This document shows positions 8,634-16,745 of a DNA stretch of 64,000 nucleotides, piece after piece (position 1 is the stretch's first letter; every line of letters starts with the position of its first letter). The notes beneath the pieces were generated by a model. The model was not told the origin of the DNA. It ran no database searches and saw only the letters and a list, made by a program, of their open reading frames with translations. Source of the stretch: Microbacterium stercoris (lineage in GTDB: Bacteria; Actinomycetota; Actinomycetes; Actinomycetales; Microbacteriaceae); contig NZ_JAGFOA010000004.1 in assembly GCF_017592545.1 (NCBI RefSeq), forward strand, positions 186,001 through 250,000. The letters run 5' to 3'. Both the position numbers and the translations under genes were made by a program.

Positions 8634-11504
8634 TCAGCCCGCGATGAGGTCGCGCGCGAGGTGTGCGGCCTCGGCGCGGTTGGCGGCCCCCAGCTTGCGC
8701 AGGATGGCCGAGACATGCACGCTCGCGGTCTTGCCGCTGATGAACAGGCGTTCGCCGATCTGTCGGTTGCTGAGGCCCGCCGACACCAGCTCGAGCACCT
8801 GACGCTCGCGGTCGGTGAGGTCGTCGGCGGTCAGACGCGCCGCGGGCTCACGCAGCAGACCGGAAGAACGGCCGAGATCGCGCGCCTCGCGGGCGACGGC
8901 GAGCACCCCGCGCTCATCTGCCAGTCGGATCGCCTGCTCGAGGCGGTCGCGCGCCGCAGCCCGATCGCCCTCGTCGAGCAGGCAGGCGGCGCTCTGCCGC
9001 AGCACGGCGGGCAGCAGATACACGGGCGCTCGCTCGCCGGAGGCCGCCTCGACGGCCGCGGCCCAGGCAGCGGGCGAGGGCGTCAGCTGCGCGGTGATGG
9101 CGGCGTCCCAGACCTCGTGCGTGGGCCACCAGGAGAAGCCGTCGACCACGCGGCGCAGGCCGGCTTCCGCCTGGGCGAGGTCGACCCCGGGCGGCGCTCC
9201 CTGCTCTCGCAGCCGTGTGAGCAGACGGGAGGTGGACCACGCGAACGGGGGCACCTGACCGGGGTGCAGACGCTCGGGGTCAGCCGCGAGCAGCGCCTGC
9301 GCGGCGTTCCACGCCGTGGGCAGATCATCGAGCGCGAGTGCGATCTCGGTGGCTGCATGTGCGACACCGAGCCGCGACTGCACCTCGTACTCGGCCGTCG
9401 AGGTGAACTGCGCCCGCGAGGCGTTGAGTGCCTCCCGGGCGGCCGTCGCCTCGCCCCGCCACACGAGCATCCAGGCGCGAGCGCGGATGACGTAGGAGCG
9501 GAACGCCCCGGGAGGGGAGAAGGCGAGAGCGCGCTCGATGAGCTCGGTCGCCTCGTCCCATCGACCGAGCGCGGTGAGCGGGTCGACGGCATTCGAGGTC
9601 AGGATGACGCCCGAGGTGCGGTCCGCCCCGTAGCGACGTGCGGCATCCATGCCCTCCTGGGCGATTCGCAGCGCACGCTCGTACTCGCCGCGGTGATGCG
9701 CGAGATCCGAGGCGTTGACCCAGTAGCGCAGCATGGCGGGGCCGTCGTCGCCGGCGATCGCGCGTGCGCGTTCGAGCTCCGAGACGGCGAGATCGGCACG
9801 CCCCATGTGCCCGTGGCACAGCGCGGCGACATTCACGCTCACCGACTCGAGGCGCGCGGCTCGCTGGGTATGGGCGATCTCCGCACCCGCCGTGGACAGG
9901 GCGAGCGCCTCAGCGTCCTCGCCGGCCAGCATCAGCCGGCCGGCCAGCGAGACCATCACGTCCGCGCGCATGAGCTCGTGCTCGGGGGTCTGCTCGAGAC
10001 CGTCGAGCGTGGCGAGGGCCTCGCGGTACGACTCGATCGCGCCCGGACGCGCGAGCATCGCGAGCCCGCGACCCTGGTTGTTGAGCAGCAGCGCGTACTC
10101 ACGCGTGCCCGGCGGGCAGTCGGCGAGCGCCGCTTTGAGCAGGGCGAGGCTGCGATCGACGTCGCCGGCGTTGCGCAGGTAGGTGGCGGCTCGGCCCATG
10201 AGCTCGCGGCGGGTCATGCCCGAGGCTGACTCGGGGTCGTCCACGACGTCCCAGAGCGACAGCGCGCGCTGGGCGTGCTCGGCGGCGGATGCGTAGCCGA
10301 GCGCCGCGCGCGACTCCCGCATCGCGCGCAGCCAGGCGGGGAAGGCGCGGCCGACGTCCTTCGCACCGGCCCAGTGCCGCGCGATCGCGGCGGCATCGGA
10401 GCCGGTGTCGCCGGCGCGGCGCTCCAGCTCGACGGCGTAGCGCTCATGCAGCCGCTCGCGCACGCCCGGCAGCACGTCGTCGTGGATCGCCTCGCGCATG
10501 AGGGCATGGCGGAAGCAGTAGCCGTTCGACGTGGCCACGAGCAGCCCGGCGCCGATCGCCTCCCACACCGGCCCCTCGATCGCCGCGGCATCCTGACCCA
10601 GCACCGCGGCGAGGAGATCGTGATCGGACTCGAGGCCGCCGATGGCCATGTGGCGCACAACGTGCTGCGCTTCGTCGGACAGACGTTCGTAGCGCACCAG
10701 CAGAAGGTCGCGCAGGCCGTCGGGCAGTGAGGGCGGCACGTCGTCACAGGTCTCGAGGTCGATGAGCTCCTCGATGTAGAAGGGCACGCCGTCGCTGCGC
10801 TCGAGCAGGGCGTCGACGGCGGAGTCGCTGGGGCTGTCGCCGAGCAGCGCGCGCATCAGACGGCGGGTGCCTTCGCGATCGAGCCGAGGCAGATCGACGC
10901 GCACGGCGCGGCGATCCCGGCTCAGCTCCGCGAGGAAGGAGCGCGCGTGATGACCCCGCCCGATGTCCTCGGTGCGGTAGGTGATCGCCAGCAGCACGGG
11001 CGCATCCACGAGCGCGCGGCTGAGGAAGCGCAGCACGGCGAGACTCGCGGGGTCGATCCAGTGGAGGTCTTCGATCACGAGCACCACCGGGCGGTCGGCG
11101 GCTGCTCGCTCCAGCAGCAGTGCGATCGACTCGTGCAGTCCGCCCGCGGTGGCACCGCCGGCCTCGACGCGCCCGAGCTGGGGGAAGAGCGCACCCAGTG
11201 CCCGCTGGCCCGTGATGCGAGCGATCTCCTCAGCTCCGAGCTCGGCGACGAGCGGGCGCAGGGCCGCCGTGATCGCCGTGTAGGCGTCGCCGGTGCCCCC
11301 GAGATCGACGCAGCGCCCGATGAGAACGCGCGCGCCCGGGGTGGAGTTCTCGAGGAAGTCGGTGAGCAGCCGGGTCTTGCCGATCCCGGCCTCGCCCCCG
11401 ATCACGGCGATACGAGGCCGTCCGGTGGCGACGTCGGCGAACACGTCCGCCAGCTGCGAGAGCTCGGCGTCGCGGCCGATCAGTTCGCTCGTCTGGATGG
11501 TCAC
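8634..11504 (-). CDS. Large LuxR-family (LAL/MalT-like) transcriptional regulator
   Basis: A 956-residue ATP-binding regulator of the LAL type. The N-terminal AAA/NB-ARC-like domain has Walker A GGEAGIGKT (near residue 36) and Walker B VVLVIEDLHWID. The centre is a long helical, TPR-like region. The C-terminus is a LuxR HTH beginning LTDRERQVLELVSAGLSNRQ, followed by SGKTASVHVSAILRKLGA. Such proteins activate neighbouring or distant operons after inducer and ATP binding; the inducer is unknown. The GTG at 11504 is preferred because homology starts there (IQTSELIGRDAEL); the frame stays open upstream to 11780 with low-complexity sequence. No obvious target operon is adjacent. Confidence 0.88.
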   Translation of the reverse strand: MTIQTSELIGRDAELSQLADVFADVATGRPRIAVIGGEAGIGKTRLLTDFLENSTPGARVLIGRCVDLGGTGDAYTAITAALRPLVAELGAEEIARITGQRALGALFPQLGRVEAGGATAGGLHESIALLLERAAADRPVVLVIEDLHWIDPASLAVLRFLSRALVDAPVLLAITYRTEDIGRGHHARSFLAELSRDRRAVRVDLPRLDREGTRRLMRALLGDSPSDSAVDALLERSDGVPFYIEELIDLETCDDVPPSLPDGLRDLLLVRYERLSDEAQHVVRHMAIGGLESDHDLLAAVLGQDAAAIEGPVWEAIGAGLLVATSNGYCFRHALMREAIHDDVLPGVRERLHERYAVELERRAGDTGSDAAAIARHWAGAKDVGRAFPAWLRAMRESRAALGYASAAEHAQRALSLWDVVDDPESASGMTRRELMGRAATYLRNAGDVDRSLALLKAALADCPPGTREYALLLNNQGRGLAMLARPGAIESYREALATLDGLEQTPEHELMRADVMVSLAGRLMLAGEDAEALALSTAGAEIAHTQRAARLESVSVNVAALCHGHMGRADLAVSELERARAIAGDDGPAMLRYWVNASDLAHHRGEYERALRIAQEGMDAARRYGADRTSGVILTSNAVDPLTALGRWDEATELIERALAFSPPGAFRSYVIRARAWMLVWRGEATAAREALNASRAQFTSTAEYEVQSRLGVAHAATEIALALDDLPTAWNAAQALLAADPERLHPGQVPPFAWSTSRLLTRLREQGAPPGVDLAQAEAGLRRVVDGFSWWPTHEVWDAAITAQLTPSPAAWAAAVEAASGERAPVYLLPAVLRQSAACLLDEGDRAAARDRLEQAIRLADERGVLAVAREARDLGRSSGLLREPAARLTADDLTDRERQVLELVSAGLSNRQIGERLFISGKTASVHVSAILRKLGAANRAEAAHLARDLIAG

Positions 11505-11560
11505 TCGCCCATCGTCCCACCGGCCACCGACATCGTCGCGAGCGGTCGGGCGGAAAGGAC

Positions 11561-11743
11561 TCACGAGTGGTGGGGGAGCAGCGCCCGCAGAAGGCCGCGG
11601 GGCTCCGTGCGGCGCGCCCGACGCGCCGAGGACCGCTCCGCCGCCTGACGCTCTTCCAGAGCCTGGATCATCCGGATCCGCTCCTCGGCACGCCGCACGT
11701 CCTCCTCGTACCGGAGGATCCCGATCATGGGGTCGATGTACAT
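11561..11743 (-). CDS. Small conserved-looking hypothetical protein
   Basis: A 60-residue charged, helical protein (MYIDPMIGILRYEEDVRRAEE...) rich in Arg and Glu, with a coiled-coil-like centre. It is preceded by AGGAGCGGGAC, a good ribosome-binding site with about 6-nt spacing before the ATG. It lies just upstream of the LuxR-type gene on the same strand and may share a transcript. The function is not recognised. The codon pattern and Shine-Dalgarno sequence support a real gene, but nothing else does. Confidence 0.58.
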   Translation of the reverse strand: MYIDPMIGILRYEEDVRRAEERIRMIQALEERQAAERSSARRARRTEPRGLLRALLPHHS

Positions 11744-11905
11744 GTCCCGCTCCTGTCATCCGTTGTGCTGATGACTTCACGGTCGTCTCTGAGGCGCCCC
11801 TCGAGCATCCGGAGATCGCCCTATCTTCGGAGCCACGACCGCCCTGAGGTGCCTTAGGCGACAGGCCCGGGGTACCGCGGTTCGGGAACAGGGCGCGGAG
11901 TCAGC

Positions 11906-11911
11906 TAGACT
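11906..11911 (+). promoter_or_regulatory. -10 element of tRNA-Gly
   Basis: TAGACT lies 29 nt upstream of the tRNA-Gly 5' end. The identical hexamer precedes tRNA-Pro at 21357, which suggests a shared tRNA promoter type. No convincing -35 element is visible. Confidence 0.5.
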
Positions 11912-11939
11912 CGAACGTGCTGCCGGTTCGACCGGACGC

Positions 11940-12013
11940 GGGGATGTAGCTCAATGGTAGAGCCTCAGTCTTCCAAACTGATTACGCGGGTTCGATTCCC
12001 GTCATCCCCTCCA
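11940..12013 (+). tRNA. tRNA-Gly (anticodon TCC), CCA encoded
   Basis: A full cloverleaf is readable: acceptor stem GGGGATG pairing with CATCCCC, anticodon loop CTTCCAA with TCC, T-arm GCGGGTTCGATTCCCGT, and an encoded 3' CCA. The 3' 48 bases are repeated at 18125-18172, so this gene served as the integration site of a mobile element. The intact copy lies at the left end of the island. Confidence 0.96.
11965..12012 (+). repeat. attL: 48-bp direct repeat inside tRNA-Gly
   Basis: The segment from the anticodon arm to the second C of the CCA end is identical to 18125-18172. Site-specific integration at a tRNA 3' half produces exactly this duplication. The flanking bases differ at both ends, which bounds the repeat at 48 bp. 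Confidence 0.93.
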
Positions 12014-12140
12014 GTAAGTCACCTACTCCCGCCAGGAATCGCGAATGATCGGGCCTCTGTCCCCACACCAGGGCTGACGCTCCTGGCCAACGGATGGCCA
12101 ATGCGCGAGTGTCAGCCCGCTCTCAGAGCAGGAGACATTC

Positions 12141-12287
12141 ATAGCCAAGCGTGCCAACGGCAACGGTTTGATCACGCCCCTCGGCAACGGCAAGTGGCGG
12201 ATCCGGTGGACTGCACCCGACGGGACCCGCAGGTCGCTGAACTTCACGGGCACCAAGACCCAGGCCGGAGCCGAACTCACGGCGCTG
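12141..12287 (+). pseudogene. Truncated integrase, N-terminal fragment
   Basis: About 48 codons encode a short arm-binding (AP2-like) domain typical of actinobacterial tyrosine integrases: AKRANGNG, then GNGKWRIRWTAPDGTRRSLNF and KTQAGAEL. The expected start codon position reads ATA and no catalytic domain follows. At about 12285 the similarity stops and reverse-strand serine-recombinase sequence begins, so the gene is truncated by a rearrangement. Its place directly after the tRNA attachment site is where an integrase gene is expected. A TTG at 12165 could in principle start a peptide, but none with a function. Confidence 0.7.
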
Positions 12288-12678
12288 GAAGAACCGCCGT
12301 TCCATCTGACCCATGATCGCGAGGAAACGCATCATCGGCTCACCCATGTCTGTGGTGCTGTCCACGCCGTCCGCGAGGGCGCGAACGTGGATGCCGCGCT
12401 CCCGGAGGTCGGGAATCGTTGTGATGACGTGGCCCGCATCGCGTCTGAGCCGGTCAAGCTCAGCAACGACGACGACATCGCCCGTCGAGAGGTTCGCGAG
12501 TCCGGTCGAACTCGGGGCGCGACCGCTTCGCACCGCTCTGTGCGTGATCGGTGTACATCTCATGGTGGGTGGTCCCGGCGCTAGCGAGAGGGGCAAGCTG
12601 GCGCGCCTCATCTTGTTTATCGGTCGAGACGCGGGCGTAGCCCACGAGCGTACGGGTGGCGGGGGTCGTCTTCGTCAC
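12288..12678 (-). pseudogene. Frameshifted, truncated serine recombinase (resolvase/invertase)
   Basis: The reverse strand encodes a resolvase N-terminal catalytic domain. It starts GTG at 12678 with LVGYARVSTDKQDEARQL, containing the nucleophilic Ser, and continues to RSRPEFDRT. Near 12498-12506 the frame changes, then resumes as LANLSTGDVVVVAELDRLRRD and ends at MRFLAIMGQME, where similarity is lost. The C-terminal HTH is absent. It abuts an oppositely oriented integrase fragment, so it probably arrived with a transposon that broke the integrase. Neither part can be active alone. Confidence 0.8.
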
Positions 12679-13001
12679 GGTTCAAGTCACTCAAAACTCG
12701 CGTAACAAAATTCAGCACTTGAATGAAGTTCCGTAGTCGAATTTGGAGATGGCGAATCCCGGCGGGTCGCGCCGTTTTTGCCTGGTCTCTGGATTCTTGA
12801 CTCGGGATCTTTTTGCGAGGCCGTTTCGTAGCTCGCAGAAGTTATGGTCAGAAGCCACTTCCTGACCGGCACCCCGCACATGGATCGGCGTTGCCAATCT
12901 GGAGCCCCGATGAGGCCCAGTGTGGGTCTCCGGTCTCGACCCGGGTTCCGCCTGCGAATCGAGACAGTTTCGTCCTGCTACGGTCAGCGGCGGGAGGTCG
13001 G
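12679..13001. other. Intergenic stretch with lower GC and an inverted repeat
   Basis: This 323-bp gap between the recombinase remnant and the membrane-protein gene carries no convincing gene. It is visibly less GC-rich than its surroundings near 12695-12760. GGTCAG (12846-12851) and CTGACC (12862-12867) form an inverted repeat around AAGCCACTTC, possibly a recombination site or transposon end. TACGGT at 12980-12985 could be the -10 element of the next gene. Confidence 0.4.
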
Positions 13002-14327
13002 GTGCTCAACGAACGAGAAGTCGCAACCGCGATTGTGCTCGCGGCTCTGATCGTCGCGGGACTGGCCAACCCGAAGACTCGCGGTGATCTTCTGAGAAGC
13101 TTCGCCGGGGTCGGCAAGGCGCTTTGGAACCGCAAGATCATCGGGGTGTTGGTCGCCTACATCGCCTGGGTGGGCCTCTGTGTGCTGGCCATGTACAACG
13201 TCGGCCTCTGGGACGTCTCGCTGCTGAAGGACACGATCCTCACCGCGATGGTTGTTGGTCTCCCCCTGCTGTTTCGAGCGCTCAACAACAAGTCCGGGGG
13301 CCTACTCCTTAGAGACGTGGTGAAGGAGGCCGTGGGCCTCTCGGCCTTCGTCGGCTTCTACGTCAACCTCAGTCCGCTCCCGTTGTGGGCCGAGATCTTG
13401 CTGCAGGTAGTGCTGATCCTGCTCGTGCTCATGCAGGTGGTAGTTCAGCGCATCGACCCGAGCACGGGGCAGAAGGCCCTGTCCGGATGCGTCAACTCCG
13501 CACTCGTCGCAGTGGGATTCGGGCTCATGGTGTGGAGTACCGCTCACCTGGCAAGTCAGTGGCCGACGCTCGATCAGAATGAACTCACCCTCCAACTCCT
13601 CTTGGCGGTGTGGCTTCCTCTCGCGCTCTTCCCGTTCCTCTACGGCTTCGCCTACCTCGCGGCAGTCGAGGGCATCCTTCTCCGTGTTTCCCGCCTGAAT
13701 GAGGGCGTGAGCTGGCGGGAGAAGGCTGGCATCCTCGTGGGCCTGTCGTTTTCACTCCGGACCGCGAAGGCGTTCAACGGTACGCATCTACAACTGCGTG
13801 GCGAGCGCACCTTTCGGGGTGCGGTCAGTCATGCACGGGACGTGAGCGACGACCTGGACCGTCGCGACGCGAAGGCGCTCGATCAGTTGCAAACCCTCGA
13901 CGCCTTGGCGGGCGTAGAGGGTGCAGGTGCCGATGGCGCTCAACTCGATCGACGCGAGTTCGACGGCACCAAGAAGGCCCTTCGTTGGCTTCACACCTGT
14001 CAGTCCGGCTGGTACGAGCGGCAAGGAAACCGCTTCTGGGGAGCGGAGCGAACGGACAACATCCTCCGTCCCCTCTCCAGGTACGGACTTCCGGATGACC
14101 ACGGGGTCATCGTAGAGACCACGCCGGACAGGACCCGTTGGCGAGGATGGCGCATCCTTCCGAGCGGGTGGGTGCTCGGCATCGGCGCAACAGACCGTAC
14201 GAGTCTGTTCCTGTACGCGCGGTCCGCGCCACCTGCCTCCTGGCCTGGGGACGGCCCGGAGTGGATCGACGCCACGCGACAAGAGTGGCCTGTGGACTGG
14301 GATCGGAACGATCAGATCGTGCGTTAG
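13002..14327 (+). CDS. Multi-pass membrane protein with soluble C-terminal half, unknown function
   Basis: A 441-residue island protein that I do not recognise. The first about 260 residues hold roughly seven hydrophobic segments (for example IVLAALIVAGLA, IIGVLVAYIAWVGLCVL, ILLQVVLILLVLMQVVV, LLLAVWLPLALFPFLYGF). The last about 180 residues are soluble and charged, with many Trp (RWLHTCQSGWYERQGNRFWG, RWRGWRILPSGWVLG). The GTG at 13002 was chosen because GGGAGG lies just upstream; the frame is open further upstream but carries no hydrophobic start. Membrane anchoring plus a cytoplasmic domain would fit an effector or surface-exclusion role, but that is speculation. Confidence 0.75.
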   Translation: MLNEREVATAIVLAALIVAGLANPKTRGDLLRSFAGVGKALWNRKIIGVLVAYIAWVGLCVLAMYNVGLWDVSLLKDTILTAMVVGLPLLFRALNNKSGGLLLRDVVKEAVGLSAFVGFYVNLSPLPLWAEILLQVVLILLVLMQVVVQRIDPSTGQKALSGCVNSALVAVGFGLMVWSTAHLASQWPTLDQNELTLQLLLAVWLPLALFPFLYGFAYLAAVEGILLRVSRLNEGVSWREKAGILVGLSFSLRTAKAFNGTHLQLRGERTFRGAVSHARDVSDDLDRRDAKALDQLQTLDALAGVEGAGADGAQLDRREFDGTKKALRWLHTCQSGWYERQGNRFWGAERTDNILRPLSRYGLPDDHGVIVETTPDRTRWRGWRILPSGWVLGIGATDRTSLFLYARSAPPASWPGDGPEWIDATRQEWPVDWDRNDQIVR

Positions 14328-14387
14328 CACGGCGGGGAGCGACGGCCCCGGCATCGTCTCGTGAGGGGCATATAAGCACCATGGGGT

Positions 14388-14436
14388 GACGCCCCCGGCG
14401 CTCAAACCTAGGAAGGGAGGCGAGGGCGGGGGCGTC
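14388..14436 (+). terminator. Possible terminator after island membrane-protein gene
   Basis: GACGCCCCCG (14388-14397) and CGGGGGCGTC (14427-14436) are perfect 10-bp complements separated by 29 nt, 60 nt after the stop codon. The long loop and missing T-tract make function uncertain. Confidence 0.45.
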
Positions 14437-14541
14437 GTGTCGGCGGGAGCACGTAACATCCCTGAACCGCGCAGGAGTCCGTCGACGTGTGGGGCGCGCG
14501 CGTTCGAGATCCCACGCCACCCCAGCGCGCGCGGCGCTCTG

Positions 14542-14844
14542 TCAGGTCTGGAATCGCACGCGCCGGATCGTGGCCAGGACGGCGGGTGCGACGCCGGTCA
14601 GCTCGCCGCGCTCCGAGATGACGTGCAGACCGCCTTGCGGGGTGAGCACGTAGGCGATGGGCTCGTCCGCATGGTGCGCGACGCGGGATCCCTTCGGAAT
14701 GGCGTAGGTGCTCACCCCGACATCGAGCTTCACCGGCCCGGCCAGCGCCGGCTGGATGATCGTCGTCTTCAGGTGCGCCGTCGCGATGGCTCGGGCATCG
14801 GAGCGCGGGCGTGGAGGCGGCGTCTGCTGCGCTGCGCGGGCCAC
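14542..14844 (-). CDS. Hypothetical island protein
   Basis: A 100-residue protein beginning at a GTG (14844), with a Pro/Arg-rich start and then a beta-rich body (LDVGVSTYAIPKGSRVAHHADEPIAYVLTPQGGLHV). No family is recognised. It lies downstream of the WhiB-like gene on the same strand and may close the minus-strand island operon that begins at 16514. No good Shine-Dalgarno sequence is visible, so the exact start is uncertain. Confidence 0.5.
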   Translation of the reverse strand: MARAAQQTPPPRPRSDARAIATAHLKTTIIQPALAGPVKLDVGVSTYAIPKGSRVAHHADEPIAYVLTPQGGLHVISERGELTGVAPAVLATIRRVRFQT

Positions 14845-14902
14845 AGGGGCCGCGTGCGGACGGTGGACACCAAACTCAGTCCGACTGGGGTTACACCGCC
14901 GT

Positions 14903-15217
14903 TCATGCGGCCACCTCGCGTCGGCGCTTGTAGTCGCCGCGGGCGTGGCGACCGCGCGACGATCCGGCCCAGAAGCCAGCGGAGCGATACGGAGCGACCT
15001 GACCAGCGAAGTCGGAGCACTGCGACAGGATCGGGCATCCCGCGCAGATCACGGCCAGCTCGGCCTGCTGAGGCTGTGACAGCTCGTCCGGGATGAACCG
15101 GGATTCCCCAATGCACGGCGGCTTCTTCGTGGCCAGAGCGGCGCTCAGCGCCTGCCACGCGCTGTCGGCGTCGCCGGTCAGCTCGGCCTGGTCCTTCGGT
15201 TCGGGTCCTCGTGCCAT
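14903..15217 (-). CDS. WhiB-like iron-sulfur transcription factor
   Basis: A 104-residue Wbl-family protein. The four-cysteine [4Fe-4S] ligand set is visible as one Cys in PPCIGESRF, then CAGCPILSQC (CxxCxxxxxC). The turn GFWAGSSRGR corresponds to the G[VI]WGG motif, followed by a basic C-terminal tail (HARGDYKRRR). Wbl proteins bind DNA or sigma factors and are restricted to actinobacteria and their phages. The ATG at 15217 lies just past the stop (15222) of the broken upstream gene, giving near-coupled translation. Island-borne copies may control excision or lysogeny-like decisions, which is inference. Confidence 0.85.
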   Translation of the reverse strand: MARGPEPKDQAELTGDADSAWQALSAALATKKPPCIGESRFIPDELSQPQQAELAVICAGCPILSQCSDFAGQVAPYRSAGFWAGSSRGRHARGDYKRRREVAA

Positions 15218-15221
15218 GCGA

Positions 15222-15744
15222 TCACCGGGTTCCCGCGGCTTGGGCGGCGGCCAACTCGCGCTCCTGTTCCGCGGCGGCGCGCTCGGTCGGGTGCTGGCCA
15301 CGCTCGTAGACGGCGGGCGTCTTGCTGGTGGACCGGGCGGGGGCGGAGCGCTTCTCGACTGCGGCGAGCGCTTCGGCGCGCGCTCGTCGGTGAGGCCCCA
15401 GGCGGCGCGACGGGCGCGGTCCCGCTCCATCTCCCAACGCGGATCCCGTGGATCCAGATCTCTTCGTCCGCAAGCCACGGACCGGGACGCACGATGACCT
15501 GGCCGAACCTCGCGACCTGCGCGTCCTCGTCGTGGAGAAGTGCGACCCAGGATCGGGAGAGGTCGCCGTGGCGGTCCCTCTGAGCCTCGATGATGTCGGC
15601 GGTCAGCGTGATGGTCATGCCCCGGCCCACGTTGGCCCCGAAGGCCGTGAACGATCCGGCCTTGGTGGGGATCGTGCGGGCCACGGGGAAGTGCACCTGC
15701 TCGTCGGGACGGGCCAGGTCGTGGCGGTCGTTCGGATGCGTCAT
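15222..15744 (-). pseudogene. Island gene interrupted by two frameshifts
   Basis: From an ATG at 15744 with a GAGGAGA ribosome-binding site, a sensible protein runs through TIPTKAGSFTAFGANVGRG and DLSRSWVALLHDED to EEIWIHGIRV. Protein-like sequence then continues in a second frame (EMERDRARRAAWGLTDER) and in a third (AEALAAVEKR, STSKTPAVYERGQHPTERAA), ending at 15222 just before the WhiB-like start. Read in a single frame, the C-terminal part is featureless Arg/Pro sequence. The intact ancestor would have been about 174 residues. Function is unknown. Real decay and base-calling errors in GC runs are both possible. Confidence 0.6.
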
Positions 15745-15778
15745 GTAGGGATCTCCTCGGGTGTCAGGCGTCAGGTGG

Positions 15779-16279
15779 TCAGCCAGGTCTGGCGGAGCTT
15801 CTGCTGTGCGCGGGTCGCGTACGTGCGCAGGAGGTCGCCATGGCGACTTTTCCGGTTTCATCGAGCGCATCCACTACGAGGAAGCGGATGTCGGAAGTCT
15901 GCTCGGTCGTCACCTGGAGGCCGTGAGCCAGAGCGTCCGCCTCAGCTAGGTTCGCGATGGCGTCGCCCTTCTGGACACCGAGCCGGTCAGCGAGCTGTTC
16001 CGTTGTGGTCGTGATCACACGGGACGCGGCGAGTGCGGTTCGTAGGTACACGCTGCCGCATCCCAGCAGGGTCGGCAGAGTGGAGTGCTCCGTAACGTAG
16101 CTTCGAACTGCTCTCTTGATCTCGATCGTCGAGAGCGCCGATGACAGATTTTCTCCCTCTAATGATTCAGGAACAGAGGACGGAGCGCCGTCGAAGCGGA
16201 CGAAGGGGACGCGGCGCGGAGTGCGCGCCCGTAGCTCGTAACGCGCGGGGTTGCCTGCGCGCGTCGATAGACTCGACAT
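15779..16279 (-). CDS. Hypothetical island protein
   Basis: A 166-residue protein without a recognised family. It has a basic N-terminus (RYELRARTPRRVPFVRFDG), a helical centre (IEIKRAVRSYVTEHSTLPTLLG) and a segment with HTH-like spacing (TTTTEQLADRLGVQKGDAIANL). The last about 20 residues are Arg/Ser-rich and may be a frame-shifted tail, as in the next gene. It lies in a same-strand run with the excisionase-like gene upstream and the broken gene and WhiB-like gene downstream. Confidence 0.55.
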   Translation of the reverse strand: MSSLSTRAGNPARYELRARTPRRVPFVRFDGAPSSVPESLEGENLSSALSTIEIKRAVRSYVTEHSTLPTLLGCGSVYLRTALAASRVITTTTEQLADRLGVQKGDAIANLAEADALAHGLQVTTEQTSDIRFLVVDALDETGKVAMATSCARTRPAHSRSSARPG

Positions 16280-16293
16280 GATCGCAATCGACT

Positions 16294-16324
16294 AGCGGCC
16301 CCGGCTTGGCAGTAAGGGGCCGCT
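16294..16324 (-). terminator. Hairpin downstream of the excisionase-like gene
   Basis: AGCGGCCCC (16294-16302) pairs perfectly with GGGGCCGCT (16316-16324) around a 13-nt loop. It begins 8 nt past the excisionase-like stop on the reverse strand and precedes the next gene, so partial termination is plausible. There is no T-tract. Confidence 0.5.
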
Positions 16325-16331
16325 TCGTCGT

Positions 16332-16514
16332 TCAGGAGCGGCGGCTCGCGGGCATGGCGTAGCCGACCCCATTGAGGCTGTGAGCGGGGATCCGCATCGT
16401 GCGGGTACCGATCCGCTTGGCCGGGATCGTGCCGTCCGCGATGCGTCGCCGGATCGTCTTGGTGCTGACGGAGAGCGCGCTCGTCGCCTGCTGGATGCTG
16501 GTGTACTCGAACAC
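16332..16514 (-). CDS. Excisionase-like helix-turn-helix protein
   Basis: A 60-residue MerR/excisionase-type HTH protein from a GTG at 16514: YTSIQQATSALSVSTKTIRR, then RIADGTIPAKRIGTRTMRIP. This is the standard pattern of small recombination directionality factors and HTH_17 proteins. An upstream in-frame ATG at 16565 would add 17 residues of unrelated sequence and is less likely. In a tRNA-integrated element it most likely guided excision by the now broken integrase. A repressor role is the alternative. Confidence 0.8.
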   Translation of the reverse strand: MFEYTSIQQATSALSVSTKTIRRRIADGTIPAKRIGTRTMRIPAHSLNGVGYAMPASRRS

Positions 16515-16745
16515 TGGGAAAGTCCCGTCTACGGGTCGCGTAGCGCCTCTCCGTACGGCTCGCACGTGGTGTGCGGCTCGGGCACTCGTCCGTCAGCAGG
16601 AAAGGCCCTGCCTCTTCGGCCCGTCACCTTCCCAGGGGTGACCAGGTGCGCACAAGTGTAGACCCGTGATCAGTTCCCGGTCTTGGTGGTGAGCTGGAGG
16701 GCTCTTTCGAGCCGCCCGTTCGTCACCGCTTAGTAGTTTGGGAGG

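Noticed and set aside
12846..12867. Inverted repeat as the end of a named insertion sequence
   Set aside because: Arms are only 6 bp, no second copy or transposase was seen, and I cannot match it to a known family.
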